This document shows positions 44,259 through 51,984 of a DNA stretch of 64,000 nt, one piece after another; position 1 is the stretch's first letter; each line of letters opens with the position of its first letter. This stretch comes from Tahibacter aquaticus (GTDB lineage: Bacteria; Pseudomonadota; Gammaproteobacteria; Xanthomonadales; Rhodanobacteraceae), in assembly GCF_004363655.1 (NCBI RefSeq), contig NZ_SNZH01000003.1, forward strand, positions 1 through 64,000, given 5' to 3'. The notes beneath the pieces are model-generated. The model worked only from the letters and a program-made list of their open reading frames with translations. It searched no databases and had not been told where the DNA came from. The position numbers and the translations under genes were made by a program.

Positions 44259-44294
44259 CAATGGCAATGGCAATGGCAATGGCAATGGCAATGG
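44259..44294. repeat. Hexanucleotide repeat (CAATGG) x6
   Basis: Six perfect tandem copies of CAATGG occupy 36 bases, 150 bases upstream of the EamA transporter start. In one frame this reads Asn-Gly repeats, but no real gene uses that frame. Slippage could change copy number and so the spacing of a promoter. Confidence 0.9.
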
Positions 44295-44443
44295 CGCGGC
44301 GCCAGAAAAAAAGACAGGCAGTGCAACTAAGCGCCGCTGTTCAACGATTCGCCACTTCGCAATGCCCGCTCGCTGCGAATTTCGCAAGATCTGTGCGGTG
44401 CAAGCTGGCAAGCTAGGGTTCTTCGCTGCCGCTTCGGTGTCAC

Positions 44444-45322
44444 GTGCCGCTTTCTTCGCATTCCAAGGCTCTGCTGCAAATCCATTTCTGTGTGCTGCTG
44501 TGGGGCCTGACCGCCATCCTCGGCAAGATGATCAGCCTGCCGGCGGCGGCGCTGGTGTGGTGGCGGATGTTGCTGGTCAGTGTGACGGCGCTGCTGTTGC
44601 CGCGGGTGTGGCGCAATCTGCGGCAGTTGCCGTGGCGGTTGCTCGCGGTCTATGCGGGTATCGGCTGTGTGGTGGCGCTGCATTGGCTGACGTTCTATGG
44701 CGCGATCAAGCTGGCGAATGCGTCGGTGGCGGTGACGTCGATGGCGCTGTGTCCGATTTTCCTCGCCGTGATCGAGCCCTGGATTGCCGGGCGAGCTTTT
44801 GACAAGCGCGAATTGCTGCTTGGCCTGGCGGTGGTGCCGGGGGTGATGCTGGTCGTCGGCGGCACGCCGGCGGGTATGCAGTTGGGTTTGCTGGTCGGCG
44901 TGCTGTCGGCGTTGCTCGCGTCGACGTTTTCCGCCTTGAACAAGCGTTATGTGCACGAAGCGGATGCGCTGACGGTGACGGCGGTGGAACTGGGCGCCGG
45001 TACTTTGCTGATGACACTGGTCGCGCCGCTTTTGCCCCACGACGGGGTGCTGTTTCCGCTGCCGGGTCTGCGCGACGGCGTGCTGCTGGTTTTCCTCGCC
45101 TATGGCTGTACCTTGCTGCCGTTTGCGCTGTCGCTGGTCGCCCTGCGCCAGATCAGTGCGTTTACGGCGCAGCTGGCGATCAATCTGGAGCCGATCTACG
45201 CGATCGCGTTGGCGGCGCTGCTGTTCGGCGAGCAGCGCCAGCTCGACGGTTATTTCTATCTCGGCGTGCTGATCATCATTGCCGCGGTGATCGTGCATCC
45301 GCTGCTGGCGCGGCGGCGCTGA
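44444..45322 (+). CDS. EamA/DMT-family transporter
   Basis: The product has 292 residues, 10 predicted TM helices and two EamA repeats (about 10-135 and 150-288). Features: HFCVLLWGLTAILGKMISLP at the start of helix 1, WRMLLVSVTALLL, ALHWLTFYGAIKLANASVAV, and in the second half ALNKRYVHEADALTVTAVEL and AFTAQLAINLEPIYAIALAAL. It starts with GTG. Members export or import small metabolites, often amino acids or nucleosides, across the inner membrane. Specificity is not inferable. The gene stands alone after the hairpin-rich repeat. Confidence 0.92.
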   Translation: MPLSSHSKALLQIHFCVLLWGLTAILGKMISLPAAALVWWRMLLVSVTALLLPRVWRNLRQLPWRLLAVYAGIGCVVALHWLTFYGAIKLANASVAVTSMALCPIFLAVIEPWIAGRAFDKRELLLGLAVVPGVMLVVGGTPAGMQLGLLVGVLSALLASTFSALNKRYVHEADALTVTAVELGAGTLLMTLVAPLLPHDGVLFPLPGLRDGVLLVFLAYGCTLLPFALSLVALRQISAFTAQLAINLEPIYAIALAALLFGEQRQLDGYFYLGVLIIIAAVIVHPLLARRR

Positions 45323-45346
45323 CGCAGCGGGTCAGCCGGCTGCGTC
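45321..45346. terminator. Hairpin between convergent genes
   Basis: GACGCAGC and GCTGCGTC pair over 8 bp around a 10-base loop. It overlaps the stop codons of both convergent genes, so it may end transcription from both sides. Confidence 0.45.
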
Positions 45347-46105
45347 GAGTCTGGCCAGCATGCGTTTCAGGGCGAAATGCCGATAGCTGTGTATGGCCAG
45401 GCCGCGTATTTCCTTCCAGTTCGGTTTGCTGCCGATCTTCAGCGCAATCCAGCCGTTGTGTCCCATGTACGGCGGAATGAAAAAGCGCGTATCGCCGCTA
45501 TACAGACCTTGCTGTTCCACGCCGACCCAGAAACTGAAAGTGAGCTGCTGTTCGTAGCGGTAGGCAAACGCGAAGGTGCGTTTGCCGGCCTGCCACGAAG
45601 GTGCGCCGAAGCGCGGGTCTTCCTGCGCTTCGGGCAGCGACAGGCAGTAGTCGCGCAGGGGCTGGATCAGTTTCTGCAGCGCGGGCGAGGCGAGCGGGTC
45701 GCGTTCGTCCTCGGCCAGTTTGGGCTTGGGGGCGGCGATGACGATGGTCTTGCCGATGGTTGCGGCGAGGCTGGCGGGTGCGACTTTTTCGTAGGCTTCG
45801 CGCACCAGGGCGGCGATGCGTTTCCAGCTCAGGCCCTTGTCCAGTTCCACGCCCAGCCAGCCGCGCGGCCCGACATACGGTGGTATGAAGAAATACCCGG
45901 GTTCGTCGCGCACCCGTTGCTCCTGCGCGCCGGGCGGCGAGCCCAGCCACAGAGCGACCTTGCCGTCGCCGTGGTGGTTCACGAGGTAGCTCGCAAAGGT
46001 CTTGCCGCGCACGCGGAAATTCGGCGAACCGTGCGAGAGGTATTCCTCGGCTTCGGGAAACGACAGGCAGACATCGCGGACTGCCTCGGGAATTTCTTTG
46101 GCCAT
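45332..46105 (-). CDS. Tandem YjbR/MmcQ-domain protein
   Basis: The product has 257 residues, from ATG 46105. It contains two copies of the MmcQ/YjbR fold: residues about 8-110 (CLSFPEAEEYLSHGSPNFRV ... FFIPPYVGPRGWLGVEL) and about 150-250 (CLSLPEAQEDPRFGAPSWQA ... FFIPPYMGHNGWIALKI). The family normally has a single domain of about 115 residues; it is cytosolic, DNA- or nucleotide-binding by fold and of poorly known function. The linker between copies is Lys/Pro-rich (IVIAAPKPKLAEDERD). A fused duplication is unusual but the two copies are quite different, so it is old. Confidence 0.88.
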   Translation of the reverse strand: MAKEIPEAVRDVCLSFPEAEEYLSHGSPNFRVRGKTFASYLVNHHGDGKVALWLGSPPGAQEQRVRDEPGYFFIPPYVGPRGWLGVELDKGLSWKRIAALVREAYEKVAPASLAATIGKTIVIAAPKPKLAEDERDPLASPALQKLIQPLRDYCLSLPEAQEDPRFGAPSWQAGKRTFAFAYRYEQQLTFSFWVGVEQQGLYSGDTRFFIPPYMGHNGWIALKIGSKPNWKEIRGLAIHSYRHFALKRMLARLDAAG

Positions 46106-46173
46106 GGGCTGCTCCGCGGTGAATGCGCCGTAGCACAGCATTTCAGCGCGGCTGCAGCAAGCGTGTGCCGCGC

Positions 46174-46695
46174 TCAGGGCGCCTGGCTATGGGCGTAGCT
46201 GACGACACGCGCCAGGCGCCAGGTGCCGTTGTCGTTTTTCCAGACATGCGTGAAGCGCGCTTCGCCGGTCAGACGTGGCGGTTTGCCCGGGTCCAGCCGG
46301 TAGAAACGGTGCAGGCCGGTCTCGACGGCGCCGTAGTTACCCAGGGGCTGTACGAACAGGCTGCCGGGGACCAGCTCGCGGCGCGAACGGTAGTCTTCGC
46401 CACTGGCCTGGCGCGCGCACAGTTTGCGGATGGCGTCGGTGAAGGCATCGCCGGACTCGGCGTTCAGTCCCGACTGGTCGTGGAAGAATTCCATGTCGTC
46501 GGTGACCAGGCTGCGCACTGCCGCGATGTCGCAACGCTCGAACACGGCGGCGAACAGCGCCTTGTCGCGTGCTTCGATGGTGGCACTCAGTTCTGCAGAG
46601 CCGGGCCTGGACAAGGGGAATGTGCTGGCTTCCCCGGCGATGGCGTCGCCGGCAGTCAGCAGTGACAGCAGTGCGGCAGCAGTTCGATACAGCAT
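46174..46695 (-). CDS. Exported SnoaL/DUF4440-like protein
   Basis: The product has 173 residues. The ATG at 46695 opens a signal peptide (MLYRTAAALLSLLTAGDAIA). The mature part has the cone-shaped NTF2-like fold of DUF4440: LSATIEARDKALFAAVFERC, then LVTDDMEFFHDQSGL, and at the end RFTHVWKNDNGTWRLARVVS. Such proteins serve as small ligand pockets, sometimes as enzymes. A periplasmic location is unusual but not rare for the family. It lies on the minus strand 73 bases after the small membrane protein gene and may be cotranscribed with it. Confidence 0.85.
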   Translation of the reverse strand: MLYRTAAALLSLLTAGDAIAGEASTFPLSRPGSAELSATIEARDKALFAAVFERCDIAAVRSLVTDDMEFFHDQSGLNAESGDAFTDAIRKLCARQASGEDYRSRRELVPGSLFVQPLGNYGAVETGLHRFYRLDPGKPPRLTGEARFTHVWKNDNGTWRLARVVSYAHSQAP

Positions 46696-46767
46696 GGCAG
46701 GCTCCAGGACGAGCAAGGGCGCACCGGCGCCGGCAGGCACCGGCATGATGTCGATGCGGGGGCGGTG

Positions 46768-47094
46768 TCAGCGCAGGCGCTGCGAAACCAGGAAATAGGC
46801 GAGGTTGCCCAGGCCTACGGCGCCGGCCAGGATGGCGATGGTGCCGGCATTGATTTCGTCCCAGCCGCGGCCCTGGATAAAGGCGAAGCCCAGCGCGACG
46901 GCGACAAGGGTGATGCCGGAACGCAGCGAAGAGTGGCGGCGCCGGCTGACGTCGCTGTCGAGCAGGGAGCGCAGCAGCTCGTCCGAGCCGCCGGCACGCA
47001 GCAGCAGTACGCGCATGCGCGCCTCGACGATCAGCTTGATCACGTAGGTGATGCAGCCGAACAACACGATAGGTACCAGGTCTTGATGTTCCAT
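46768..47094 (-). CDS. Small membrane protein, DUF6249-like, divergent from sigma gene
   Basis: The product has 108 residues. The start MEHQDLVPIVLFGCITYVIK opens an N-terminal TM helix. A soluble helical part (LIVEARMRVLLLRAGGSDELLRSLLDSDVSRRR) and two more hydrophobic helices follow (SGITLVAVALGFAFIQG and AGTIAILAGAVGLGNLAYFLV). It resembles DUF6249-type small membrane proteins found beside ECF sigma genes, from memory. The gene is divergent from the sigma factor, and its promoter has the same TGCAACC-N14-CGTATCTG element. It is therefore probably part of the same regulon, perhaps as an extra sensor or modulator. Confidence 0.75.
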   Translation of the reverse strand: MEHQDLVPIVLFGCITYVIKLIVEARMRVLLLRAGGSDELLRSLLDSDVSRRRHSSLRSGITLVAVALGFAFIQGRGWDEINAGTIAILAGAVGLGNLAYFLVSQRLR

Positions 47095-47135
47095 GTTCTG
47101 CTCCAGCGATGGGCGAGTGGGCCAGTCGCGGCTTT

Positions 47136-47164
47136 CAGATACGGACGGGATGGCAGCGGTTGCA
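47136..47164 (-). promoter_or_regulatory. ECF-type promoter, minus strand copy
   Basis: On the minus strand: TGCAACC, 14 bases, CGTATCTG, ending 41 bases before the ATG of the small membrane protein gene. It is identical in both boxes and spacing to the plus copy at 47198-47226. Confidence 0.75.
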
Positions 47165-47197
47165 GCAATCGGGCAAGGCCGGTTTTTTGCACTCGCC

Positions 47198-47226
47198 TGC
47201 AACCGCGGCTGATCGCTCCGTATCTG
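47198..47226 (+). promoter_or_regulatory. ECF-type promoter, plus strand copy
   Basis: TGCAACC, 14 bases, CGTATCTG, ending 23 bases before the ATG of the sigma gene. The AAC-type -35 and CGT-type -10 boxes fit ECF promoters. It probably mediates autoregulation. Confidence 0.75.
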
Positions 47227-47249
47227 GGCCGGCATGGAGCGCTCCCCTC

Positions 47250-47816
47250 ATGAATGAAGACCGTGCCCTGGTCGAAGCGGTGCTGGCCGGGCGTGCCGGC
47301 GCGTTCGAGCGCCTGGTCAGCACGCACCAGGGGCTGTGCTGGCACATCATCCAGCGCCTGGTGCGCCACCCGGAAGATACGCGCGAGCTCTGCCAGGAAA
47401 CCTTCCTGCGCGTACATCAATACCTGCACCAATACCGCTACGAGAGCGCGCTGAAGTCATGGATAGGCCGCGTTGCCTATGCCGTAGGACTGCGTCACCT
47501 GGAGAAAAAGCAGGTGCCGCTGGTGGAGGCGGCCAGCGACCAAGAGCACGAACTGTGCCTGGAACAGGAAAGCGACGGCTTCGACCTGGAACAGGCCTGG
47601 GCCGACCAGGAACTGCGCCAGCATCTGCACCGGGCGATCGATTCGCTCGCGCCATTGCAGCGCACGGTGCTGACGCTGTATCACCTGGATGAGTTGTCGA
47701 TACCGGAAATCGGCCAGGTCACCGGCCTGGCCGCAGGTACCATCAAGAGCCATCTGTTCCGCAGCCGCCTGCGTTTGCGCGAGGCGTTGCAGGCCAGTGC
47801 AGGAGTCGAGGCATGA
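47250..47816 (+). CDS. ECF-type RNA polymerase sigma factor
   Basis: The product has 188 residues, from ATG 47250 (MNEDRALVEAVLAGRAGAFE), which lies just downstream of an ECF-type promoter element. Region 2 (about 10-75) has LVRHPEDTRELCQETFLRVH, with a typical -10 recognition segment. Region 4 (about 125-180) has LYHLDELSIPEIGQVTGLAA followed by GTIKSHLFRSRLRLREAL, the classical -35 recognition helix. A Glu-rich linker (DQEHELCLEQESDGFDLEQ) joins them. It overlaps the membrane-protein gene by 4 nt (ATGA), suggesting a sigma/anti-sigma pair. Targets probably carry TGCAACC-N14-CGTATCTG. Confidence 0.94.
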   Translation: MNEDRALVEAVLAGRAGAFERLVSTHQGLCWHIIQRLVRHPEDTRELCQETFLRVHQYLHQYRYESALKSWIGRVAYAVGLRHLEKKQVPLVEAASDQEHELCLEQESDGFDLEQAWADQELRQHLHRAIDSLAPLQRTVLTLYHLDELSIPEIGQVTGLAAGTIKSHLFRSRLRLREALQASAGVEA

Positions 47817-48256
47817 ACCACTCTTCCGATCACGAACGCGAATGGCAGTTGCAGGAACAGGCACTGCAGGCCGAGCGCAGCGGCGCCGGCGCAGCGGACA
47901 GCGTGCGGCTGCAGCAATACCGCCTGCTGGCGCGGGCGCTGGCCGAGCCCATGGCAGTTGGCCTGGCACCGGATTTTGCCCGGGAGATCGCGCGCCGGGC
48001 CGAGCGCGAACGCCTGCTCGACGGGCAGATCGAGCGGCGCATGCTGGCGATCAGCCTGGGGCTGTTCGGTCTGATCGGGCTGATTTGCCTGATGGCGCAG
48101 GGCCCGCTATGGCTGGGCCGGCTGTTCGACCTGCTGCCGGCCTTGTCCGGGCTGGGCGGCGACTGGTCATTGCTGGCCCTTGCCTGCCTGGCGGCGGTGT
48201 ATCTGCCCGGCTTGCTGTCATCGCATTCGCTACGCCTGCAGGCGGGGCAATCTTGA
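47813..48256 (+). CDS. Putative anti-sigma membrane protein
   Basis: The product has 147 residues. It starts within the sigma gene's stop (ATGA). Residues 1-85 are cytosolic and helical (SDHEREWQLQEQALQAERSG; ALAEPMAVGLAPDFAREIAR). Two hydrophobic helices follow (AISLGLFGLIGLICLMA and LLALACLAAVYLPGLL). The helical cytosolic part and the coupling fit an anti-sigma factor that holds the sigma at the membrane. It lacks the zinc anti-sigma HxxxCxxC motif and a long periplasmic domain, so signals may come from within the membrane or from the divergent small membrane protein. Confidence 0.75.
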   Translation: MNHSSDHEREWQLQEQALQAERSGAGAADSVRLQQYRLLARALAEPMAVGLAPDFAREIARRAERERLLDGQIERRMLAISLGLFGLIGLICLMAQGPLWLGRLFDLLPALSGLGGDWSLLALACLAAVYLPGLLSSHSLRLQAGQS

Positions 48257-48464
48257 GGCAGACATTCGGCTGGCTAGCGGAAAGCGCTTCGCTGGCGGCA
48301 CCGGAATTGGAAAGAATTGCGAAATTGTTCTAGTTCTATAGCCCTATGTTCAAATCGGCCTAAAGGTTGGTGACTTCTGGCCTATCGGATGCATTGCCAT
48401 CCGTCCTACGATCCGTTTATCGGCCTGCACAGCGCAGGCTCGACCACGTTTCGGGGAGTCTGGC

Positions 48465-51353
48465 ATGTCGAATACCGTACTGAGCTGGCGCGCACTAGGC
48501 GCGCTGGCGAGCTTGTTGTTGTTGCCGGCCTTGCCGGTGCTGGCTTCGCACGAAGAGGCCAAGCACATCGAAGACCTGATGGACGGTGGCGAGCACAAGG
48601 AAGGCGAGGAGCACAAGGAAGGCGAAGGCCGCGAGGAATCCTGGCAGATCGAACAGCGCCAGATCTGGTTCGAACGCACGCGCACGCTGCGTAGCACCCC
48701 TGATGCAGGCCGCGAGCGTGCCGCCGCAGTGGAGGCCCTGAAGGTGCAGCGTGCGCACAACGATGCGTCGCGCAGCGCGACCGGCGAGGTGTGGAGCCCG
48801 GTCGGCCCCTCGTCCATGAGCATGACCGACTGGATCATGGGCAAGGTCGCCGGCCGCGTGAACGCCGTCACACCGGTGCCGGGCAATGAAGACACGGTCT
48901 ATATCGGCAGCGCCGCGGGCGGTGTCTGGAAGACCACCAATGCGGGCGGCAGCTGGACGCCGGTCTTCGACCAGGTCGGCACCCTGCCGATCGGTGCGGT
49001 GACGCTGGGCCCGAACGACAGCAACGATGTCTGGGTCGGTACCGGCGACAAGAACGGCGGCGGCTGCGCCGGTTATTTCGGCCAGGGCGTGTATCTGAGC
49101 GAAGACGCCGGCGCGACCTGGACAGCCCGCAACGGCGCCGGTGCGACGGCGATGCCGCTGTCCATCGTCAATGCCGTGGCGGTGCAACCGACCGACAGCA
49201 ATGTGATCCTTGCCGGCGGTGCGGGCACCTGCGGCGCCACTGGCGCGCTCAGCGGCGCAGGCGTGTTCCGCTCCAGCGACCGCGGCCTGACCTGGACCCG
49301 CGTGCTCAGCACCAATGTGGAAGACATCATTTTTGTACCGGGCACCAGCACGGTATATGCGGGCCTGATCAATACCGGCGTATCCAAATCGACCGACGGC
49401 GGCGTCACCTGGACCTCGGTAAGCACGGGCTTGAATTCGGCCGGTTCGCGCCTGCGTCTGTCGATGGCGCCCAGCGACGTGAATACCCTGTACGCCCTGA
49501 TCGGTACACGCCTGTACCGCACCACCGACGGCGGCACCAGCTGGACGCAGACCAACACTGCCGCCTGCGAAGGCCAGTGCACCTACAACCTGACCATCGC
49601 CGTGCATCCGACCGATCCGGCTACGGTGCTGGTCGGCACCATCCGCCACTTCCGCTCCACCGCCGGCGGCGCCAGCCTGACGGCGATGACCAGCACCTGG
49701 GGCACGTCGCAGAAAGTCCACCAGGATACGCACGTCGTGCGCTATTCGCAGAGCAATCCGAACCGCTTCTGGGTCGGCACCGACGGTGGCCTGTGGCGCA
49801 CGGACGACGGCGGTTTGTCGTACGTGAACATGAATTCCAATCTCAATATCACCCAGTTCTACGACATTGCCGTGCATCCGAACGACGTCAATATCGTGTT
49901 CGGCGGTGCCCAGGACAACGGCTCTTCGGGCCGCCGCACCAGCCTGCAATGGGGCCTGACTTTCCCCAGCGGCGACGGCTTCATGAATGCGGTCGATCCG
50001 ACCACGCCCTCGCGCGTGTTCCAGACCAGCTACCCGTCCAGCAATCTGCCCAACATCGTGCGCTCCAACGACAGCGGCAGCCTGGGCAGCTTTGCGATGG
50101 TGCCGCGTACCGGCATGGTGGCATCCAGCACCTTCCCCTGGGTCACGCCGATGGCGGTAGCCGGCAACCTGCTGTTCGCCTCGTCCAATACGCTGTATCG
50201 CACGACGACCGACGGCAGCAGCTGGACGGCCGTATCGCCGAACATGGGCAGTGCCGCCTCGGTGGTGACGCCACAGCTGATCGGCGTGCTGATGCCGACC
50301 TATGTCGGCACTTCCGGTGGCCGCGTGTATTTCAGCCCGGACGCGTCCATCCCCACGCCCACCTTTACCAATGTGACCGGCGACTACCCGGGCGGCATCG
50401 TCTCCGACGTGGCGATGGACCCGATCAATGCGCAGCGCGTGTTCATCACGCGCTCGGGCTTCGGCGCTTCGCGCCTGTACCGCTCCACCACCGGCGGCAC
50501 CACCTGGGCGGCGGTCGGTACCGGCTTGCCGAACGTGCCGGCGAACAGCGTCGTGGTCGATCCGCTGAATACCAATCGGATCTTCGTCGCCACCGACATC
50601 GGTGTCTACGAAAGTACTGATGGTGGCGACAATTTCAGTGCCTATTCCGCCGGCCTGCCGCTGGGCCTGATCGTGAGCGATCTGGAAATCGACGATTCGC
50701 CGCACGTACTCACCGCCGGCAGCTACAGCCGTGGCGCCTGGCGCGTGGTACTGAGCGCCGCGTCCAATGCGCCGCCGACGCCGGATTTCACCGCCAGCAC
50801 GAGCGATCTCACCGCGACGTTCACCAGCAGCTCTATCGACCTGGACGGCACCATTGCCAGCTACAGCTGGAACTTCGGCGACGGCAGTCCGGCCGCGGCC
50901 ACGGCCAACCCCAGCCACACCTATGCGGCCTACGGCGCCTATTCCGTGGTGCTGAGCGTGACCGACGACGACGGCGCCAGCGCCAGCTTCTCGCGCGTGG
51001 TGCGTTTCTTCGCGCCGCCGACGCCGCTGACCAACGGCGTGACCGTCGCTGGCCTGAGCGCCGCGCAGAACGACGAGCTGCGCTTCAGCCTGGTGGTGCC
51101 GGCTGGTGCGACCAACCTGGTGTTCAACACGGTCGGTGCGGCCGGCGAAGACGCGGACCTGACCATCAAGCTGGGCGAGGAAACCATCTGCGAATCGGCC
51201 GGTGCGACGGCGAACGAATCCTGCACCACGCCGGCACCGGCGCCGGGTACGTATGTCGCCATCGTGCTCGCCTATTCGCCGCTGACCAACCAGTCGATCA
51301 CCGGCAGCTACACCGTGTCGGACGTGATCTTTGCCAACGGCTTCCAGCCGTAA
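48465..51353 (+). CDS. Secreted BNR/VPS10-type beta-propeller protein with PKD and PPC-like domains
   Basis: The product has 962 residues. A signal peptide (MSNTVLSWRALGALASLLLL) precedes a His/Glu/Lys-rich stretch (GGEHKEGEEHKEGEGREESW) that may bind metal. From about 110 to 765 repeated BNR/sialidase-like blades occur (AAGGVWKTTNAGGSWTPVF; GVYLSEDAGATWTA; RLYRTTDGGTSWTQ; RLYRSTTGGTTWAAV), forming one or two propellers as in VPS10-type exoglucanases. A PKD domain (about 770-850; PTPDFTASTSDLTATFTSSS, GSPAAATANPSHTY) and a PPC-like domain (about 860-950) follow. The C-terminus is VSDVIFANGFQP. A role as extracellular glycan-binding or hydrolysing protein is likely; no sialidase Arg triad was identified. 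A strong terminator follows. Confidence 0.88.
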   Translation: MSNTVLSWRALGALASLLLLPALPVLASHEEAKHIEDLMDGGEHKEGEEHKEGEGREESWQIEQRQIWFERTRTLRSTPDAGRERAAAVEALKVQRAHNDASRSATGEVWSPVGPSSMSMTDWIMGKVAGRVNAVTPVPGNEDTVYIGSAAGGVWKTTNAGGSWTPVFDQVGTLPIGAVTLGPNDSNDVWVGTGDKNGGGCAGYFGQGVYLSEDAGATWTARNGAGATAMPLSIVNAVAVQPTDSNVILAGGAGTCGATGALSGAGVFRSSDRGLTWTRVLSTNVEDIIFVPGTSTVYAGLINTGVSKSTDGGVTWTSVSTGLNSAGSRLRLSMAPSDVNTLYALIGTRLYRTTDGGTSWTQTNTAACEGQCTYNLTIAVHPTDPATVLVGTIRHFRSTAGGASLTAMTSTWGTSQKVHQDTHVVRYSQSNPNRFWVGTDGGLWRTDDGGLSYVNMNSNLNITQFYDIAVHPNDVNIVFGGAQDNGSSGRRTSLQWGLTFPSGDGFMNAVDPTTPSRVFQTSYPSSNLPNIVRSNDSGSLGSFAMVPRTGMVASSTFPWVTPMAVAGNLLFASSNTLYRTTTDGSSWTAVSPNMGSAASVVTPQLIGVLMPTYVGTSGGRVYFSPDASIPTPTFTNVTGDYPGGIVSDVAMDPINAQRVFITRSGFGASRLYRSTTGGTTWAAVGTGLPNVPANSVVVDPLNTNRIFVATDIGVYESTDGGDNFSAYSAGLPLGLIVSDLEIDDSPHVLTAGSYSRGAWRVVLSAASNAPPTPDFTASTSDLTATFTSSSIDLDGTIASYSWNFGDGSPAAATANPSHTYAAYGAYSVVLSVTDDDGASASFSRVVRFFAPPTPLTNGVTVAGLSAAQNDELRFSLVVPAGATNLVFNTVGAAGEDADLTIKLGEETICESAGATANESCTTPAPAPGTYVAIVLAYSPLTNQSITGSYTVSDVIFANGFQP

Positions 51354-51392
51354 ACGCACGGATTCGCGCACTCGCTTCTGATTGACCCCGAT

Positions 51393-51427
51393 CCGCCCAG
51401 GCCCTGCGGCCTGGGCGGGTTTTTTTT
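51393..51427 (+). terminator. Rho-independent terminator after the propeller gene
   Basis: CCGCCCAGGCC and GGCCTGGGCGG form an 11-bp perfect stem with a CTGC loop, then G and eight T. It lies 40 bases after the stop. Confidence 0.95.
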
Positions 51428-51551
51428 GTCGAAATGCCACTGCCGCAGGCCGCTGGCGAGATTCGGCCCGGGGCGCTGTCGCACACCAGGCAGTCTCGCG
51501 CTGAGCCGCACTGCCGTTTCCCGCCCGCCGCACGCATGGCAAGATGGCTGC

Positions 51552-51935
51552 ATGCTCAAGCGCCTGCACCATGTCGCCGTGATCTGTTCCGACTACGCCC
51601 GCTCGCGCCAGTTCTACGTCGAAGTGCTGGGCCTGGCGGTGATGGCGGAGAATTTCCGCGCCGAACGCGATTCCTGGAAGCTGGACCTGCTTCTGCCCGA
51701 CGGCGGACAAGTGGAATTGTTCTCTTTTCCTGGCCCGCCGCCGCGGCCTTCGTATCCCGAGGCCTGCGGCCTGCGCCATCTGTCCTTCGCCGTCGACGAC
51801 GTAGCCGCCTGCAAGGCCGAACTGGAACGGCGCGGCGTGGCCATGCAGGAGATCCGCGTGGACGAATATACCGGCCGGCGCTTTGTTTTCTTTGCCGATC
51901 CGGACGGGTTGCCGCTGGAGTTGTACGAGGCCTAG
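51552..51935 (+). CDS. VOC-family (glyoxalase-like) protein, YaeR-like
   Basis: The product has 127 residues, from ATG 51552. Two beta-alpha-beta-beta-beta units are visible (LKRLHHVAVICSDYARSRQF; CGLRHLSFAVDDVAACKAEL). Putative metal ligands are His in LHHVAV, Glu in GQVELFSFP, His in LRHLSF and Glu in LPLELYEA. The arrangement agrees with YaeR/Gloa2-type proteins, which are single-domain cytosolic VOC proteins of uncertain substrate. The gene stands alone after a terminator. Confidence 0.9.
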   Translation: MLKRLHHVAVICSDYARSRQFYVEVLGLAVMAENFRAERDSWKLDLLLPDGGQVELFSFPGPPPRPSYPEACGLRHLSFAVDDVAACKAELERRGVAMQEIRVDEYTGRRFVFFADPDGLPLELYEA

Positions 51936-51984
51936 GAAAAATCGGCCCGTGCAGTGGCGCCTCCTTACACGTGGCGCTGTTGTT

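Larger units (their letters stand above)
43743..44443. repeat. Hairpin-rich intergenic repeat region
   Basis: This 701-base region has no real gene, although long frames are open on both strands through it. It contains at least five perfect palindromes: 43971-44007 (16-bp stem, loop CTTGC), 44041-44058 (TGGGCCA/TGGCCCA), 44093-44107 (GGGACA/TGTCCC), 44118-44139 (TCGCGGCCA/TGGCCGCGA) and 44196-44212 (GCGCGC arms). The phrase GGCCATCCCTGGCC recurs. Similar stretches are, as I recall, a multicopy feature of Xanthomonadaceae genomes, often annotated as spurious proteins. A short CAATGG array follows. Confidence 0.7.

Noticed and set aside
43804-44802. Frames through the hairpin-rich region, including one with Asn-Gly repeats
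   Set aside because: Open on both strands because of palindromes; the Asn-Gly part comes from the CAATGG array.
48495-51779. A 1,094-codon minus-strand frame opposite the propeller gene
   Set aside because: Antisense of a gene with a signal peptide, repeats and terminator; the product is Arg/His/Gly-rich.
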